Shown here one piece after another: positions 40,648 to 49,527 of a stretch of 64,000 nt of DNA (its first letter is position 1; every line of letters begins with the position of its first letter). The DNA comes from an uncultured Ruminococcus sp. (lineage in GTDB: Bacteria; Bacillota; Clostridia; Oscillospirales; Ruminococcaceae). The stretch spans positions 46,644 to 110,643 of the forward strand of contig CAJTYV010000006.1 of assembly GCA_910584195.1 (NCBI GenBank), in the 5' to 3' direction. A program made the translations under genes and the position numbers. Below the pieces are notes generated by a model. That model ran no database searches. It saw only the letters and a list, made by a program, of their open reading frames with translations, and had not been told where the DNA came from.

Positions 40648-43053
40648 ATGACAGCTACAAAAGCGCAGATTCTCGATAAGATCAAGGAAGATTTTCCCAA
40701 AAAGCTTCAGTCACTTTACAGCGTAACACCGGAGGAGGCTTCCGATAAACAGGTCTATCAGGTGCTTTCGTCTATAATCGTAGAAATTCTCGGAAACAAA
40801 AGACAGAGCTTTATCAATCATACTCATTCCGTAGGAGGAAAACAGATATATTATCTTTCAATGGAGTTCCTTATGGGACGCTCGCTGAAAACAAGTCTCT
40901 ATAATCTCGAAATTGCAGAAGACGTACGTTCAATGCTTAAAAAGCATACCATTAATCTTGATAAGGTGTTCGATCACGAGCCTGACGCCGGTCTCGGAAA
41001 CGGCGGTCTGGGCAGACTTGCAGCATGCTATCTGGACGGACTTGCAACCACCGGTTTCCCTGCAATGGGATATTCGCTCTGTTATGAATACGGTATTTTC
41101 CAGCAGAAGCTTGAGGACGGCTGGCAGACCGAGCTTCCCGACAACTGGCTTCCGGGCGGAAGCGTATGGCTCGTACCAAAGCCGGAGCTTGCAATTGAAG
41201 TTCATTTCGAGGGCGATCTTCAGGAATACTGGGACGATCGTTATCACTATATTTCGCACGTTAACTACAATACCGTTGTCGCTACTCCTTACGATATGTA
41301 TGTGTCGGGTTACGGCGGCGAGGGAGTGTCCGTTCTTCGGCTGTGGTCAGCAAAAGCTCCCAGTTTCAATATGGTAGATTTTAACGAGGGCAACTATGCG
41401 AAGGCTCTCGCGCAGAACGCTACTGCAAACGCTATTTCAAAGATACTTTACCCTAACGATAATCACGCTGAGGGTAAGAGTCTCCGTCTGAGACAGCAGT
41501 ACTTCCTTTGTGCGGCGTCTATCGGAGATATAGTAAACAGTCATATGATGGTTTACGGAACTCTTGAAAATCTTGCCGACAAGGTAGCTATCCACATAAA
41601 TGATACACACCCCACTCTCGCTATTCCGGAGCTTATGAGAGTCCTTCTTGACGACTGCGGCTACGGCTGGGATCAGGCGTGGGACATCGTAACAAAGACG
41701 TTCGCTTATACAAACCACACCGTAATGGCTGAGGCGCTGGAGAAATGGGACGTTAACCTCGTGAGAACGGTTATCCCGAGAATTTTCTCCATTATCGTAG
41801 AGATCAACAATCGTTACTGTCAGTCTCTTATGGAGAAGAACGGCGGAGACAGCGCTAAGACAACGCGCATGTCTATTATCAAGGATAATATGATCCACAT
41901 GGCTACTCTCTGCGTTGCGGCTTCACACAGCGTAAACGGAGTTTCAAAGCTTCATTCAGAGATAATCAAGGATTCAGTGTTCCATGACGAGTACGAGCTT
42001 ACTCCGTATAAGTTTAAAAATGTAACAAACGGTATTGCTTACAGAAGATGGCTGTATCAGTCCAATCCCGGTCTTACGAAGCTTCTTACAGAGACGATCG
42101 GAGATAAGTTCATTAAGGACGGTTCCGAGCTTGAAAGCTTCCGTGCTTTTGAGAACGATAATGCAGTTCTTGAAAAACTTATGAATGTTAAGAAAGAGAA
42201 TAAGCAGAAGTTTGCAAAGCATGTGAAATCGGCAAGCGGAATAGTTCTTGATACGGACAGAATTTTTGACGTACAGGTAAAGCGTCTCCACGAATACAAG
42301 AGACAGCACCTGAATGTTATGAATATACTTGCGGACTATGCTTATCTGCTTGCAAATCCCGATGCGCCGTTTACTCCCAAGACTTATATCTTTGCGGCTA
42401 AGGCTGCACCCGGATATTATCTTGCAAAGCAGATAATCAAGATGATATGGGCAATTTCTGAGGAAATACGCAAGAATCCCAAGATCTCGCAGAAGCTTCA
42501 GGTCATTTTCCTCGAAAACTACTGTGTAACGCTTTCCGAAAGACTTATGCCGGCTTCCGATATATCCGAGCAGATTTCCCTTGCCGGTACGGAAGCTTCC
42601 GGTACGGGCAACATGAAGTTCATGCTCAACGGAGCTGTAACTCTCGGTACGCTTGACGGTGCAAACATCGAGATAAAGGAGGCTGCCGGCGATGATAATA
42701 TCGTTATTTTCGGCATGACGACTCCCGAAGTGAACGAGCTTAAAGCGCGCGGCTATAATCCCGTTAACTATTTCAACAGCGATGGACGTATCAAAGAGGC
42801 TATCGAGCGTATGTACCACGGAATCAACGGCTGCACGTTCAACGATGTTGCAAATTCCCTCAAAGACCGTGATCCATATATGGTTCTTGCCGACTTTGAC
42901 AGCTACCGCAAAGCGCAGGCATATATTACGGAATGCTATAACGATAAGATGAAGTGGGCTAAGATGTCTCTTAATAATATCGCAGGCGCAGGCATATTCT
43001 CAGCCGATCGTGCGGTTACGGAATATGCAGATAATATCTGGCATCTCAGATAA
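40648..43053 (+). CDS. glgP: Glycogen/maltodextrin phosphorylase
   Basis: 801 residues, the family's normal length. N-terminal YYLSMEFLMGRSL, the GNGGLGRLAACYLD glucose-binding loop, INDTHPTLAIPELMR and the PLP site EASGTGNMKFMLNGAVTLGTLDG (lysine in NMKF) are all present. It releases glucose-1-phosphate from alpha-1,4-glucans. RBS AAAGGAG. A terminator follows, then a GH13 gene 250 bp downstream, so the two may be controlled separately though functionally linked. Confidence 0.97.
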   Translation: MTATKAQILDKIKEDFPKKLQSLYSVTPEEASDKQVYQVLSSIIVEILGNKRQSFINHTHSVGGKQIYYLSMEFLMGRSLKTSLYNLEIAEDVRSMLKKHTINLDKVFDHEPDAGLGNGGLGRLAACYLDGLATTGFPAMGYSLCYEYGIFQQKLEDGWQTELPDNWLPGGSVWLVPKPELAIEVHFEGDLQEYWDDRYHYISHVNYNTVVATPYDMYVSGYGGEGVSVLRLWSAKAPSFNMVDFNEGNYAKALAQNATANAISKILYPNDNHAEGKSLRLRQQYFLCAASIGDIVNSHMMVYGTLENLADKVAIHINDTHPTLAIPELMRVLLDDCGYGWDQAWDIVTKTFAYTNHTVMAEALEKWDVNLVRTVIPRIFSIIVEINNRYCQSLMEKNGGDSAKTTRMSIIKDNMIHMATLCVAASHSVNGVSKLHSEIIKDSVFHDEYELTPYKFKNVTNGIAYRRWLYQSNPGLTKLLTETIGDKFIKDGSELESFRAFENDNAVLEKLMNVKKENKQKFAKHVKSASGIVLDTDRIFDVQVKRLHEYKRQHLNVMNILADYAYLLANPDAPFTPKTYIFAAKAAPGYYLAKQIIKMIWAISEEIRKNPKISQKLQVIFLENYCVTLSERLMPASDISEQISLAGTEASGTGNMKFMLNGAVTLGTLDGANIEIKEAAGDDNIVIFGMTTPEVNELKARGYNPVNYFNSDGRIKEAIERMYHGINGCTFNDVANSLKDRDPYMVLADFDSYRKAQAYITECYNDKMKWAKMSLNNIAGAGIFSADRAVTEYADNIWHLR

Positions 43054-43063
43054 GCTTTTAGGC

Positions 43064-43090
43064 AACCCGGCACAGAGCTTGTGCGGTTTT
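43064..43090 (+). terminator. Terminator after glgP
   Basis: AACCCGGCACA and TTGTGCGGTTTT pair around a short loop. Confidence 0.75.
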
Positions 43091-43117
43091 GACTTTAATA
43101 AAAATCCACTGTGTGCA

Positions 43118-43180
43118 GACTTAGCGGGGGACGCTGTCCCCCGTATCTCCTGCCAAAGGTTTGTGACCCCGGTAGTCGTG
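43118..43180 (-). repeat. 3' end of a variable-arm hairpin element, truncated, opposite strand
   Basis: On the reverse strand the sequence reads CACGAC..CCGGGGTCAC, CCTTTGGCAGG, then a GGGGGAC/GTCCCCC hairpin. This matches the right end of copy B (34979-35042) in order and spacing. The left flank and variable stem are not recognisable here. The hairpin arms have changed together compared with copy B. Confidence 0.6.
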
Positions 43181-43303
43181 AATTGAACTCCGCGAGTTGC
43201 TCCTTTGACAAAAGATGCAGGAGAATAGCATACCCGATAAGCAGCAGACAGCGTATAATCAATGCTGATTTGCGGAATTTTCTGAAAACGGAGAATGTTT
43301 ACA

Positions 43304-45193
43304 ATGAAACCAATATATGATACTTGGAGTCTTGAATATAAATCTGTATTTGGAGCGGTGCGTCAGTTTGAGACATGCCGCTTTTCAATCAGGCTTTCAA
43401 AGGACATACGCCCCGATTTTCCGCCTGTGCTGGTGCTTTTCAGAACAGGCTTCAAGGAGCGTTTTCTTCCCATGAGCGTGACCGCCGAGGAGGAGGAATG
43501 CTTCGTATATTCATGCGAATTTACTCCCCGATACAGCGATGTTCATTATTATTATTTTTCCTATACCTGCGGAGGCATGAGACATTATATAAAGAAAGTC
43601 AATTGCCATGAGGGCGCAGAACGGGACGGCGGACTGTTTCAGCTGACCGTTTACGCCCACGATTACGAAACGCCTGATTTTCTTAAGGGTGGTGTAATGT
43701 ATCAAATTTTCCCTGATCGCTTCTGTAAAAGCGGCGAGGTGCATGAAAGTATTCCCGACGGACGCGTACTCCGCGAAGATTGGTACGGTACGCCTTGGTA
43801 TAAGCCCGATCACAATGGTCACGTCTGGAACAACGATTACTTCGGCGGCGATTTCAAGGGAATACAATCAAAACTTGAATATCTCAGCGATCTGGGCGTT
43901 ACATGCATATATCTGAACCCGATTTTCGAATCCCACGAAAATCATCGTTACAATACTGCGGATTACATGAAAGCAGATCCCCTGCTCGGTACAAACGATG
44001 ACTTTAAGGAACTGTGTGCCGAAGCTAAAAAATACGGTATTTCGGTAATTCTCGACGGCGTGTTTTCGCATACGGGCGCGGACAGCCGGTATTTTAACAA
44101 ATTTGGACGTTATAAGGACGAGCCGGGCGCATATCAGTCAAAGGAAAGTCCCTATTACAACTGGTACACGTTTATAAATTACCCGAACGAATACGAAGCG
44201 TGGTGGGGCATTGATACTCTGCCCAATGTTTGGGAAAACAACGATGACTATACTGATTTTATCTGCGGAGAGGAGGGCGTTCTTCACTACTGGCTGGACT
44301 GCGGAGCGGCAGGATTCCGCCTTGACGTTGCGGACGAACTGCCCGATCAGTTTCTTAATAATCTCAGAAAGTCCGTAAAAGCCTATGGAAAGGATAAAAT
44401 CGTTATCGGAGAGGTATGGGAGGACGCTTCGAATAAGGAAAGCTACGGCGTAAAAAGGCGTTATCTTCTGGGCGACCAGCTCGATTCCGTGATGAATTAC
44501 CCGTTTCGTGAGGCGATCATAAATTTTGTAAAGGGCGATTCCGCAAGGAATTTCATTTACTCGATCATGACGATACTTGAAAATTATCCGCAGCCATCAA
44601 TTGATGTTCTTATGAATTTCGTGTCCACTCACGATATTGAACGTGCTATTAATCGTCTTGCAGGAGATTACTGCGACGATAAGAGCAAGGACTGGATGGC
44701 GGAGCGTTATCTGACCGACGAGCAGTATAAGAATGGCAAGAATATGTTAAAGGTAGCTATGGCGCTTATGTTTTTCCTGCCGGGCGTACCGAGTATATAT
44801 TACGGCGATGAAGCCGGATTGCAGGGCTATAAAGATCCGTTCAACCGCCGCTGTTACCCATGGGGCAAGGAAGATACGGAGCTTATTGAATACGTATCGG
44901 AGCTTAGCCGCGTGAGAAAGTCCATTCCCAACATGAAAAGCGGAAGAACATATTTTGTAATAAACGACGGACAAACGATAGACGAACGTATCGTTGCGTT
45001 TACGAGGCAGGGATCGCCTGTAGATTACCTGATATTTGTAAACCGAAGCGGCGATGAGGTTGGAATAACGGATATTTCGCATAAGCTTGGACGTTTTACG
45101 GATTTTCATTCATATAACGGCAGCTTTGAGGACGACTGCGTTACGGTTTCGCCTTATGGTTACGCTGTAATAACTGCAAAATTTGTTAAATAG
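43304..45193 (+). CDS. GH13 alpha-glucan hydrolase (neopullulanase/cyclomaltodextrinase type)
   Basis: 629 residues from ATG 43304, 9 bp after GGAGA; the ATG at 43295 is too close to that site. An N-terminal beta domain (about 1-125) precedes the TIM barrel with YQIFPDRFC. Nucleophile D341 is in GFRLDVADEL, acid/base E370 in IGEVWED, and D444 in STHDIE. No signal peptide is visible, so it acts in the cytoplasm, probably on imported maltodextrins. It sits near glgP, which suggests a shared glucan-use role. Confidence 0.92.
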   Translation: MKPIYDTWSLEYKSVFGAVRQFETCRFSIRLSKDIRPDFPPVLVLFRTGFKERFLPMSVTAEEEECFVYSCEFTPRYSDVHYYYFSYTCGGMRHYIKKVNCHEGAERDGGLFQLTVYAHDYETPDFLKGGVMYQIFPDRFCKSGEVHESIPDGRVLREDWYGTPWYKPDHNGHVWNNDYFGGDFKGIQSKLEYLSDLGVTCIYLNPIFESHENHRYNTADYMKADPLLGTNDDFKELCAEAKKYGISVILDGVFSHTGADSRYFNKFGRYKDEPGAYQSKESPYYNWYTFINYPNEYEAWWGIDTLPNVWENNDDYTDFICGEEGVLHYWLDCGAAGFRLDVADELPDQFLNNLRKSVKAYGKDKIVIGEVWEDASNKESYGVKRRYLLGDQLDSVMNYPFREAIINFVKGDSARNFIYSIMTILENYPQPSIDVLMNFVSTHDIERAINRLAGDYCDDKSKDWMAERYLTDEQYKNGKNMLKVAMALMFFLPGVPSIYYGDEAGLQGYKDPFNRRCYPWGKEDTELIEYVSELSRVRKSIPNMKSGRTYFVINDGQTIDERIVAFTRQGSPVDYLIFVNRSGDEVGITDISHKLGRFTDFHSYNGSFEDDCVTVSPYGYAVITAKFVK

Positions 45194-45302
45194 CAGAAAA
45201 TTTAAGACTATTTTAAGGAAATCAAAATATAATATAAGAGGATTAAAAATCCCCCAATTCCCCTTCTATATTTATTTATATGAGCATTTGTTAAGCTCTT
45301 TT

Positions 45303-45332
45303 GGCTGTACCGCAGGTACGGCCCTTTTCTTT
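45303..45332 (+). terminator. Terminator after the GH13 gene
   Basis: GGCTGTACC-GCA-GGTACGGCC followed by CTTTTCTTTTT. An AT-rich spacer of about 110 bp separates it from the GH13 stop. Confidence 0.8.
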
Positions 45333-45381
45333 TTCTGTTATGCGGAAATTGATTAAATAAATTTAAAATATTGCGGTTCTA

Positions 45382-45410
45382 TTGACAAATCCGGTTAAAT
45401 GTTGTATAAT
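45382..45410 (+). promoter_or_regulatory. Consensus promoter of the ylxM-ffh operon
   Basis: TTGACA (45382-45387), exactly 17 bp, then TATAAT (45405-45410). Both hexamers match the sigma-A consensus perfectly, the strongest promoter seen in the window. Confidence 0.9.
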
Positions 45411-45452
45411 GTGTAAAGTAATTTCATATTACACCTGATACGGAGGCTGAAA

Positions 45453-45788
45453 ATGGCTAAAGAGCTTAAATTCGTTATGCTTCTTGACTGCTACGGCGAA
45501 ATGTTGACAGAGCATCAGAGGAATTTAATGGAGCTTTATTACTGCGAAGATCTCTCTTTAGCAGAGATTGCCAATCCTATGGGTATTACTCGTCAGGCAG
45601 TACGGGATATAATAAAGCGCACCGAAAGTATTTTGCTGAATTGTGAGGAAAAACTGGGGTTTGCCGAATTGTTGAGGTCAATGCGCCGGTGTTTTGAAAA
45701 TATAGATGCCGCTGCGGATTCTATCGCTGATTGTACTGTCAGAAATACTATAAAAAACGAAGTTTCCAACGGAATGAAGCTGTTGTAA
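45453..45788 (+). CDS. ylxM: YlxM-family helix-turn-helix protein (SRP-associated)
   Basis: 111 residues. An N-terminal HTH (LTEHQRNLMELYYCEDLSLAEIANPMGITRQAVRDII) of sigma-70 region-4 type leads to a helical tail. The UPF0122/YlxM family is almost always encoded just before ffh, as here (85 bp), and is thought to affect the signal recognition particle. RBS ACGGAGG. Confidence 0.92.
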   Translation: MAKELKFVMLLDCYGEMLTEHQRNLMELYYCEDLSLAEIANPMGITRQAVRDIIKRTESILLNCEEKLGFAELLRSMRRCFENIDAAADSIADCTVRNTIKNEVSNGMKLL

Positions 45789-45873
45789 ATCGCTGTAAAA
45801 TTCTGAAACGCGAGTTGGATGCAGCGGCACGCTGATTGGAAAAGCACGATAAATTGAAAGAGAGGGTCTGTCT

Positions 45874-47256
45874 ATGGCATTCGAGGGTCTTTCCGAAAAA
45901 CTGAATAACGTCTTTAAAAAGCTGAAATCAAGGGGAAAGCTCACGGAAAAGGATGTCAAAGAAGCAATGCGCGAGGTCAAGCTTGCCCTTTTGGAAGCCG
46001 ATGTAAGCTATAAGGTTGTTAAGGATTTTGTGGCTAAGGTGTCGGAGCGCGCGGTGGGCGAGGAGGTTCTTAACAGTCTCACGCCGGCTCAGCAGGTAAT
46101 AAAAATAGTAAACGAAGAGCTTTGCTCGCTTATGGGTAACAGCAATTCAAGAATAAATTTCGCATCGAAGCCGCCTACGGTAGTTATGATGTGCGGACTT
46201 CAGGGTTCGGGTAAAACAACTCATGCCGCAAAGCTTGCAAAGATGCTTAAAAAAGAGGGACATCGTCCGCTTTTGGCAGCCTGCGATATTTATCGTCCTG
46301 CAGCTATAAACCAGTTACAGGTCGTAGGCGCAAAGGCGGAAGTAAAGGTCTTTGAAATGGGACAGATCGACCCTGTGATCATAGCCCGGAAAGCTCTTGT
46401 TCATGCTAAAGATTACGGTCACGATGTTCTTATTATAGATACGGCAGGACGTCTCCATGTTGACGAAGCTCTTATGGATGAGCTGAAGAAAATCAAAGAG
46501 CTTACCAATCCCGACGAGATAATGCTTGTTGTGGATGCTATGACAGGTCAGGACGCTGTAAACGTAGCTAAAGCCTTTGACGAGGCGGTCGGCATTACAA
46601 GCGTGCTTATGTCGAAGCTTGATTCCGATACGCGAGGCGGCGCGGCTCTTTCCGTTCTGTCCGTAACGGGTAAGCCTATCAAGTACGTTGGAATGGGTGA
46701 AAAGCTTGACGACTTTGAACAATTCCACCCCGAAAGAATGGCTTCGAGAATCCTTGGTATGGGAGACGTTCTTACGCTTATCGAAAAAGCCGAGAACGTT
46801 ATGACGCATCAGGACGCTGAGAAGCTTACTAAAAAGTTCAAGGAAAATAAATTCGATATGAACGATCTGCTTTCTCAGATGAAGCAGATAAAGAAAATGG
46901 GCAGTATGAAATCCATTATCGGAATGCTTCCCGGAGTTGGGGATAAGCTTAAAGACGCTGATATTGACGACAGTCAGATCAACAGGATAGAAGCTATGAT
47001 AACCTCGATGACAAAAGCGGAGCGCGAGAAACCCTCGATAATCAATCCGTCACGAAAAAGACGTATTGCCGCTGGTTCAGGTACTAAGGTCGAGGAGATC
47101 AACCGGCTTTTAAAACAGTTTGACCAGATGCAGAAGATGATGAAGCAGTTCACCGGAAAAAGCGGTAAAATGAACCTGCGCAAGGCAAGAAAACAGATCG
47201 CCGGAATGAATTTTGACAAAATGACAGGCAAGGGCGGAGGAAATCTTCCGTTTTGA
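45874..47256 (+). CDS. ffh: Signal recognition particle protein Ffh
   Basis: 460 residues. An N domain is followed by the G domain with GLQGSGKTTHAAKLA (about 107-121), DTAGRLHVDE and SKLDSDTRGG. The C-terminal methionine-rich M domain (SQMKQIKKMGSMKSIIGMLPG, RIEAMITSMT) binds 4.5S RNA and signal peptides. It targets membrane proteins cotranslationally. RBS GAGAGGG. No SRP RNA gene is seen nearby. Confidence 0.97.
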   Translation: MAFEGLSEKLNNVFKKLKSRGKLTEKDVKEAMREVKLALLEADVSYKVVKDFVAKVSERAVGEEVLNSLTPAQQVIKIVNEELCSLMGNSNSRINFASKPPTVVMMCGLQGSGKTTHAAKLAKMLKKEGHRPLLAACDIYRPAAINQLQVVGAKAEVKVFEMGQIDPVIIARKALVHAKDYGHDVLIIDTAGRLHVDEALMDELKKIKELTNPDEIMLVVDAMTGQDAVNVAKAFDEAVGITSVLMSKLDSDTRGGAALSVLSVTGKPIKYVGMGEKLDDFEQFHPERMASRILGMGDVLTLIEKAENVMTHQDAEKLTKKFKENKFDMNDLLSQMKQIKKMGSMKSIIGMLPGVGDKLKDADIDDSQINRIEAMITSMTKAEREKPSIINPSRKRRIAAGSGTKVEEINRLLKQFDQMQKMMKQFTGKSGKMNLRKARKQIAGMNFDKMTGKGGGNLPF

Positions 47257-47264
47257 GGTAAGAT

Positions 47265-47501
47265 ATGGATATTAATACAATGTGCGTGCAGTATTTCCGG
47301 CGTTATAGGATGCCGACAACAGCAGGAGGCTGGCTGTTTTTTGCGCTCGCTTTTGTATTCTTAGTTGTTGGCGGCAATAAAAGGATTTGGGAAAAAGTTA
47401 CCGATAACGAAGCTGTTCGGAAAATACTTAGAATGGTTGCATATATCGCTTGTTTCATATTTGTTATACTGTCGGGAATTGCAGAGTCAAAGCGAATTTA
47501 A
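47265..47501 (+). CDS. Small two-helix membrane protein, unknown
   Basis: 78 residues with two hydrophobic segments (about 18-37 and 57-73) joined by a charged loop (GGNKRIWEKVTDNEAVRKI). GAGGT lies 7 bp before the ATG. It follows ffh by 8 bp and precedes rpsP, so it is inside the SRP/ribosome operon. I do not recognise the family. The 148 bp between it and rpsP may be the S16 leader. Confidence 0.6.
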   Translation: MDINTMCVQYFRRYRMPTTAGGWLFFALAFVFLVVGGNKRIWEKVTDNEAVRKILRMVAYIACFIFVILSGIAESKRI

Positions 47502-47649
47502 AGCTTTCAATGCGGTCAGCCGCTTGAATATATACAAATTATTTTTCGGAGATGTCGGTAAACCGCTGCAGGCAGCTCAGAATCAACAAGATTTCATACA
47601 GCTTATGTTGTTTGAATATATAGAAATTTATTTTGCGAGGTGAGTTAAA

Positions 47650-47892
47650 ATGGCAGTAAAAATCAGACTGAGAAGAATGGGCGCTAAGAAAGCTCCTTTC
47701 TACCGTGTAGTTGTTGCGGATTCAAGATACCCCAGAGACGGCAGATTCGTTGAGGAGATCGGATATTACGATCCTACAAAAGAACCTTCTGTTGTAAAGA
47801 TCGACGCTGATAAGGCAAAGGATTGGATCGCAAAGGGCGCGCAGCCTACAGACACAGTAAAGGGACTTCTCAAAAAAGAAGGAATCCTTTAA
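47650..47892 (+). CDS. rpsP: 30S ribosomal protein S16
   Basis: 80 residues beginning MAVKIRLRRMGAKKAPFYRVVVADSRYPRDGRFVEEIGYYDP, the full S16 signature described here in part. RBS GCGAGGTGAG. It lies in the ffh cluster and is followed by khpA. Confidence 0.98.
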   Translation: MAVKIRLRRMGAKKAPFYRVVVADSRYPRDGRFVEEIGYYDPTKEPSVVKIDADKAKDWIAKGAQPTDTVKGLLKKEGIL

Positions 47893-47958
47893 TTTGCATA
47901 GCTTAGGAGGAGCGGAGACAAAAGTCTCATGCTCTGTTCCCGAAGCTAAGGAGGACTT

Positions 47959-48192
47959 ATGAAAGATTTACTTTATGCAATTGCGGCAGGACTTGTAGAG
48001 GATAAGACCGCTATTACTATCGTTGAGGACGAACCGGACGAGGAAGGCGTTATAAATTTCCGACTTTCCGTAGCTCCCGATGATATGGGGCGCGTTATCG
48101 GCAAGCAGGGCAGAATAGCCAAAGCTCTCAGAACCATTATGAGAGCCGGAGCTGCCAAGCAGGATCTCAAGGTCACAGTTACGATTGAATAA
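47959..48192 (+). CDS. khpA: KH-domain RNA-binding protein KhpA
   Basis: 77 residues: a single KH domain with the GxxG loop in GRVIGKQGRIAKALR. KhpA partners KhpB/Jag in RNA binding and cell-envelope control. It commonly follows rpsP. In most Firmicutes rimM, trmD and rplS come next; here they are absent and a terminator follows directly. The 66-bp leader can fold with AGCTT/AAGCT outer and GAGAC/GTCTC inner pairs. Confidence 0.93.
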   Translation: MKDLLYAIAAGLVEDKTAITIVEDEPDEEGVINFRLSVAPDDMGRVIGKQGRIAKALRTIMRAGAAKQDLKVTVTIE

Positions 48193-48193
48193 T

Positions 48194-48229
48194 GAATTTC
48201 CCCTTCTGTTTTGGAAGGGGAATTTTTTA
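48194..48229 (+). terminator. Terminator after khpA
   Basis: GAATTTCCCCTTC and GAAGGGGAATTTTTT arms. It closes the SRP/ribosome operon ahead of the CPBP gene. Confidence 0.9.
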
Positions 48230-48243
48230 CAAGGAGGCTCGGT

Positions 48244-49239
48244 ATGAAAAAACAGGATCTGCAATTGCAGACGGAATCGGTTGAAAGAACAGGTTTCAAG
48301 AAAACTCTTTATCATCTTTTCGGCGGACTTTTAATATACGAAGGAATTTTATATGCCGCAGTTATCTCGGTAATGATAGTTTCGCTTATTATTTTTGTCA
48401 TAGTTTCATCGTTCAGCAACGGCAGTTCCAATGTTGAAGTCTTTCTGGATAAATTCATTGAAACAGACGGCGGAATGATATTCGGCGTAACGGCAGGCTG
48501 TTTGTTTATGGTTTTGTTTTTTATTAAAAGACTTACTTTGCCGCAGATTTTTACGCGGAGAAATAAAATGACTCCGGCGGCGTTTTTTATATTGCTTACG
48601 CTGCTTATGAGCGTCCAGCTGCCGTTTGCTTTTTTTGATGAAATTGTTGAAATACTATTGAATTTTATAGGTTTTTCTGCAAGGGAATCTATAGAAGCTT
48701 CGCAGGCGGGAAGTACAACGGTTTCAATGATGCTTTATGCAGGATTTATAGGCCCTGTCGCAGAGGAAATAATTTACCGCGGCTTTACTATGATGACATT
48801 GGAAAAAATGCAGTGCGGCAAGGGCTATGCGGTTCTGGTATCGTCTGTTATATTTGGAGTTATGCATGCTAATCTTACGCAGTCTGTGTATGCTTTTTTT
48901 GCGGGGATCGTGTTTGCTTATGCCGCTATGGAGTTTGGCATAAAGTGGTCGATTGCCCTGCATATCGCCAATAATTTCTTTTTTGGAGACGTATTGGTAT
49001 TTATATCAAACAGGATCCCCGAATTTGCCGCAAACATACTTAATTACGGAGTTATAACAGCGTTTTTTATCGGCGGACTTATTTTGCTTATAGTTAAGCG
49101 GCGTGAAATTATCGGTTATATCAGGAAAAATTACAAGACTTCCGAAAAATATTACATCCGGACTTTTGCAAATCCGCTTCTTATAATTTACATTTGCCTT
49201 AATATGTTAATGGCGCTTTTGGGGATCAGTAAGATTTAA
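48244..49239 (+). CDS. CPBP-family intramembrane metalloprotease
   Basis: 331 residues from ATG 48244, which has AAGGAGG; the frame extends upstream through the terminator. About eight membrane helices. The three catalytic motifs are AEEIIYRGF (Glu-Glu and Arg), FGVMHANL (His) and HIANNFF (His/Asn), as in Rce1/CAAX-like proteases. Substrate unknown; bacterial members include bacteriocin-immunity and stress-signalling proteins. Confidence 0.88.
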   Translation: MKKQDLQLQTESVERTGFKKTLYHLFGGLLIYEGILYAAVISVMIVSLIIFVIVSSFSNGSSNVEVFLDKFIETDGGMIFGVTAGCLFMVLFFIKRLTLPQIFTRRNKMTPAAFFILLTLLMSVQLPFAFFDEIVEILLNFIGFSARESIEASQAGSTTVSMMLYAGFIGPVAEEIIYRGFTMMTLEKMQCGKGYAVLVSSVIFGVMHANLTQSVYAFFAGIVFAYAAMEFGIKWSIALHIANNFFFGDVLVFISNRIPEFAANILNYGVITAFFIGGLILLIVKRREIIGYIRKNYKTSEKYYIRTFANPLLIIYICLNMLMALLGISKI

Positions 49240-49364
49240 AATTTGTCCGCATAGGAAATTCTGCACGTCTTTTCGGAAAATTTTTCCGGTTGATGCGCTG
49301 AAAAATTTCGCCATGCATCGGCATGCTTTTGATTTTTTGACTTGTACTTGTCAAATTATACTTG

Positions 49365-49400
49365 AAAACCCGTACATAATTTCTATATGGACGGGTTTTT
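49365..49400 (+). terminator. Terminator after the CPBP protease gene
   Basis: AAAACCCGTAC and the GGACGGGTTTTT side form the stem. It lies in the 288-bp gap before the activase gene. Confidence 0.75.
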
Positions 49401-49452
49401 AGTAAAAGATGGTGAGCAATATCAGCAATATCTTGGAAATGTGATTTTCTTC

Positions 49453-49481
49453 TTTACATTTCCGACAAAATAGTGTATAAT
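49453..49481 (+). promoter_or_regulatory. Promoter of the activase-like operon
   Basis: TTTACA (49453-49458), a 17-bp spacer and TATAAT (49476-49481). Confidence 0.75.
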
Positions 49482-49527
49482 TATTATATACACGCTATAG
49501 AAATACAATTTAAATAAGAGGAAAAGT

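Noticed and set aside
41974..42819. Reverse-strand frame of 281 codons inside glgP
   Set aside because: Antisense to a well-conserved phosphorylase; no start signal and no recognisable protein features.
45194..45452. 4.5S RNA gene near ffh
   Set aside because: The gap holds a terminator and a consensus promoter but no GGAA-capped SRP hairpin.
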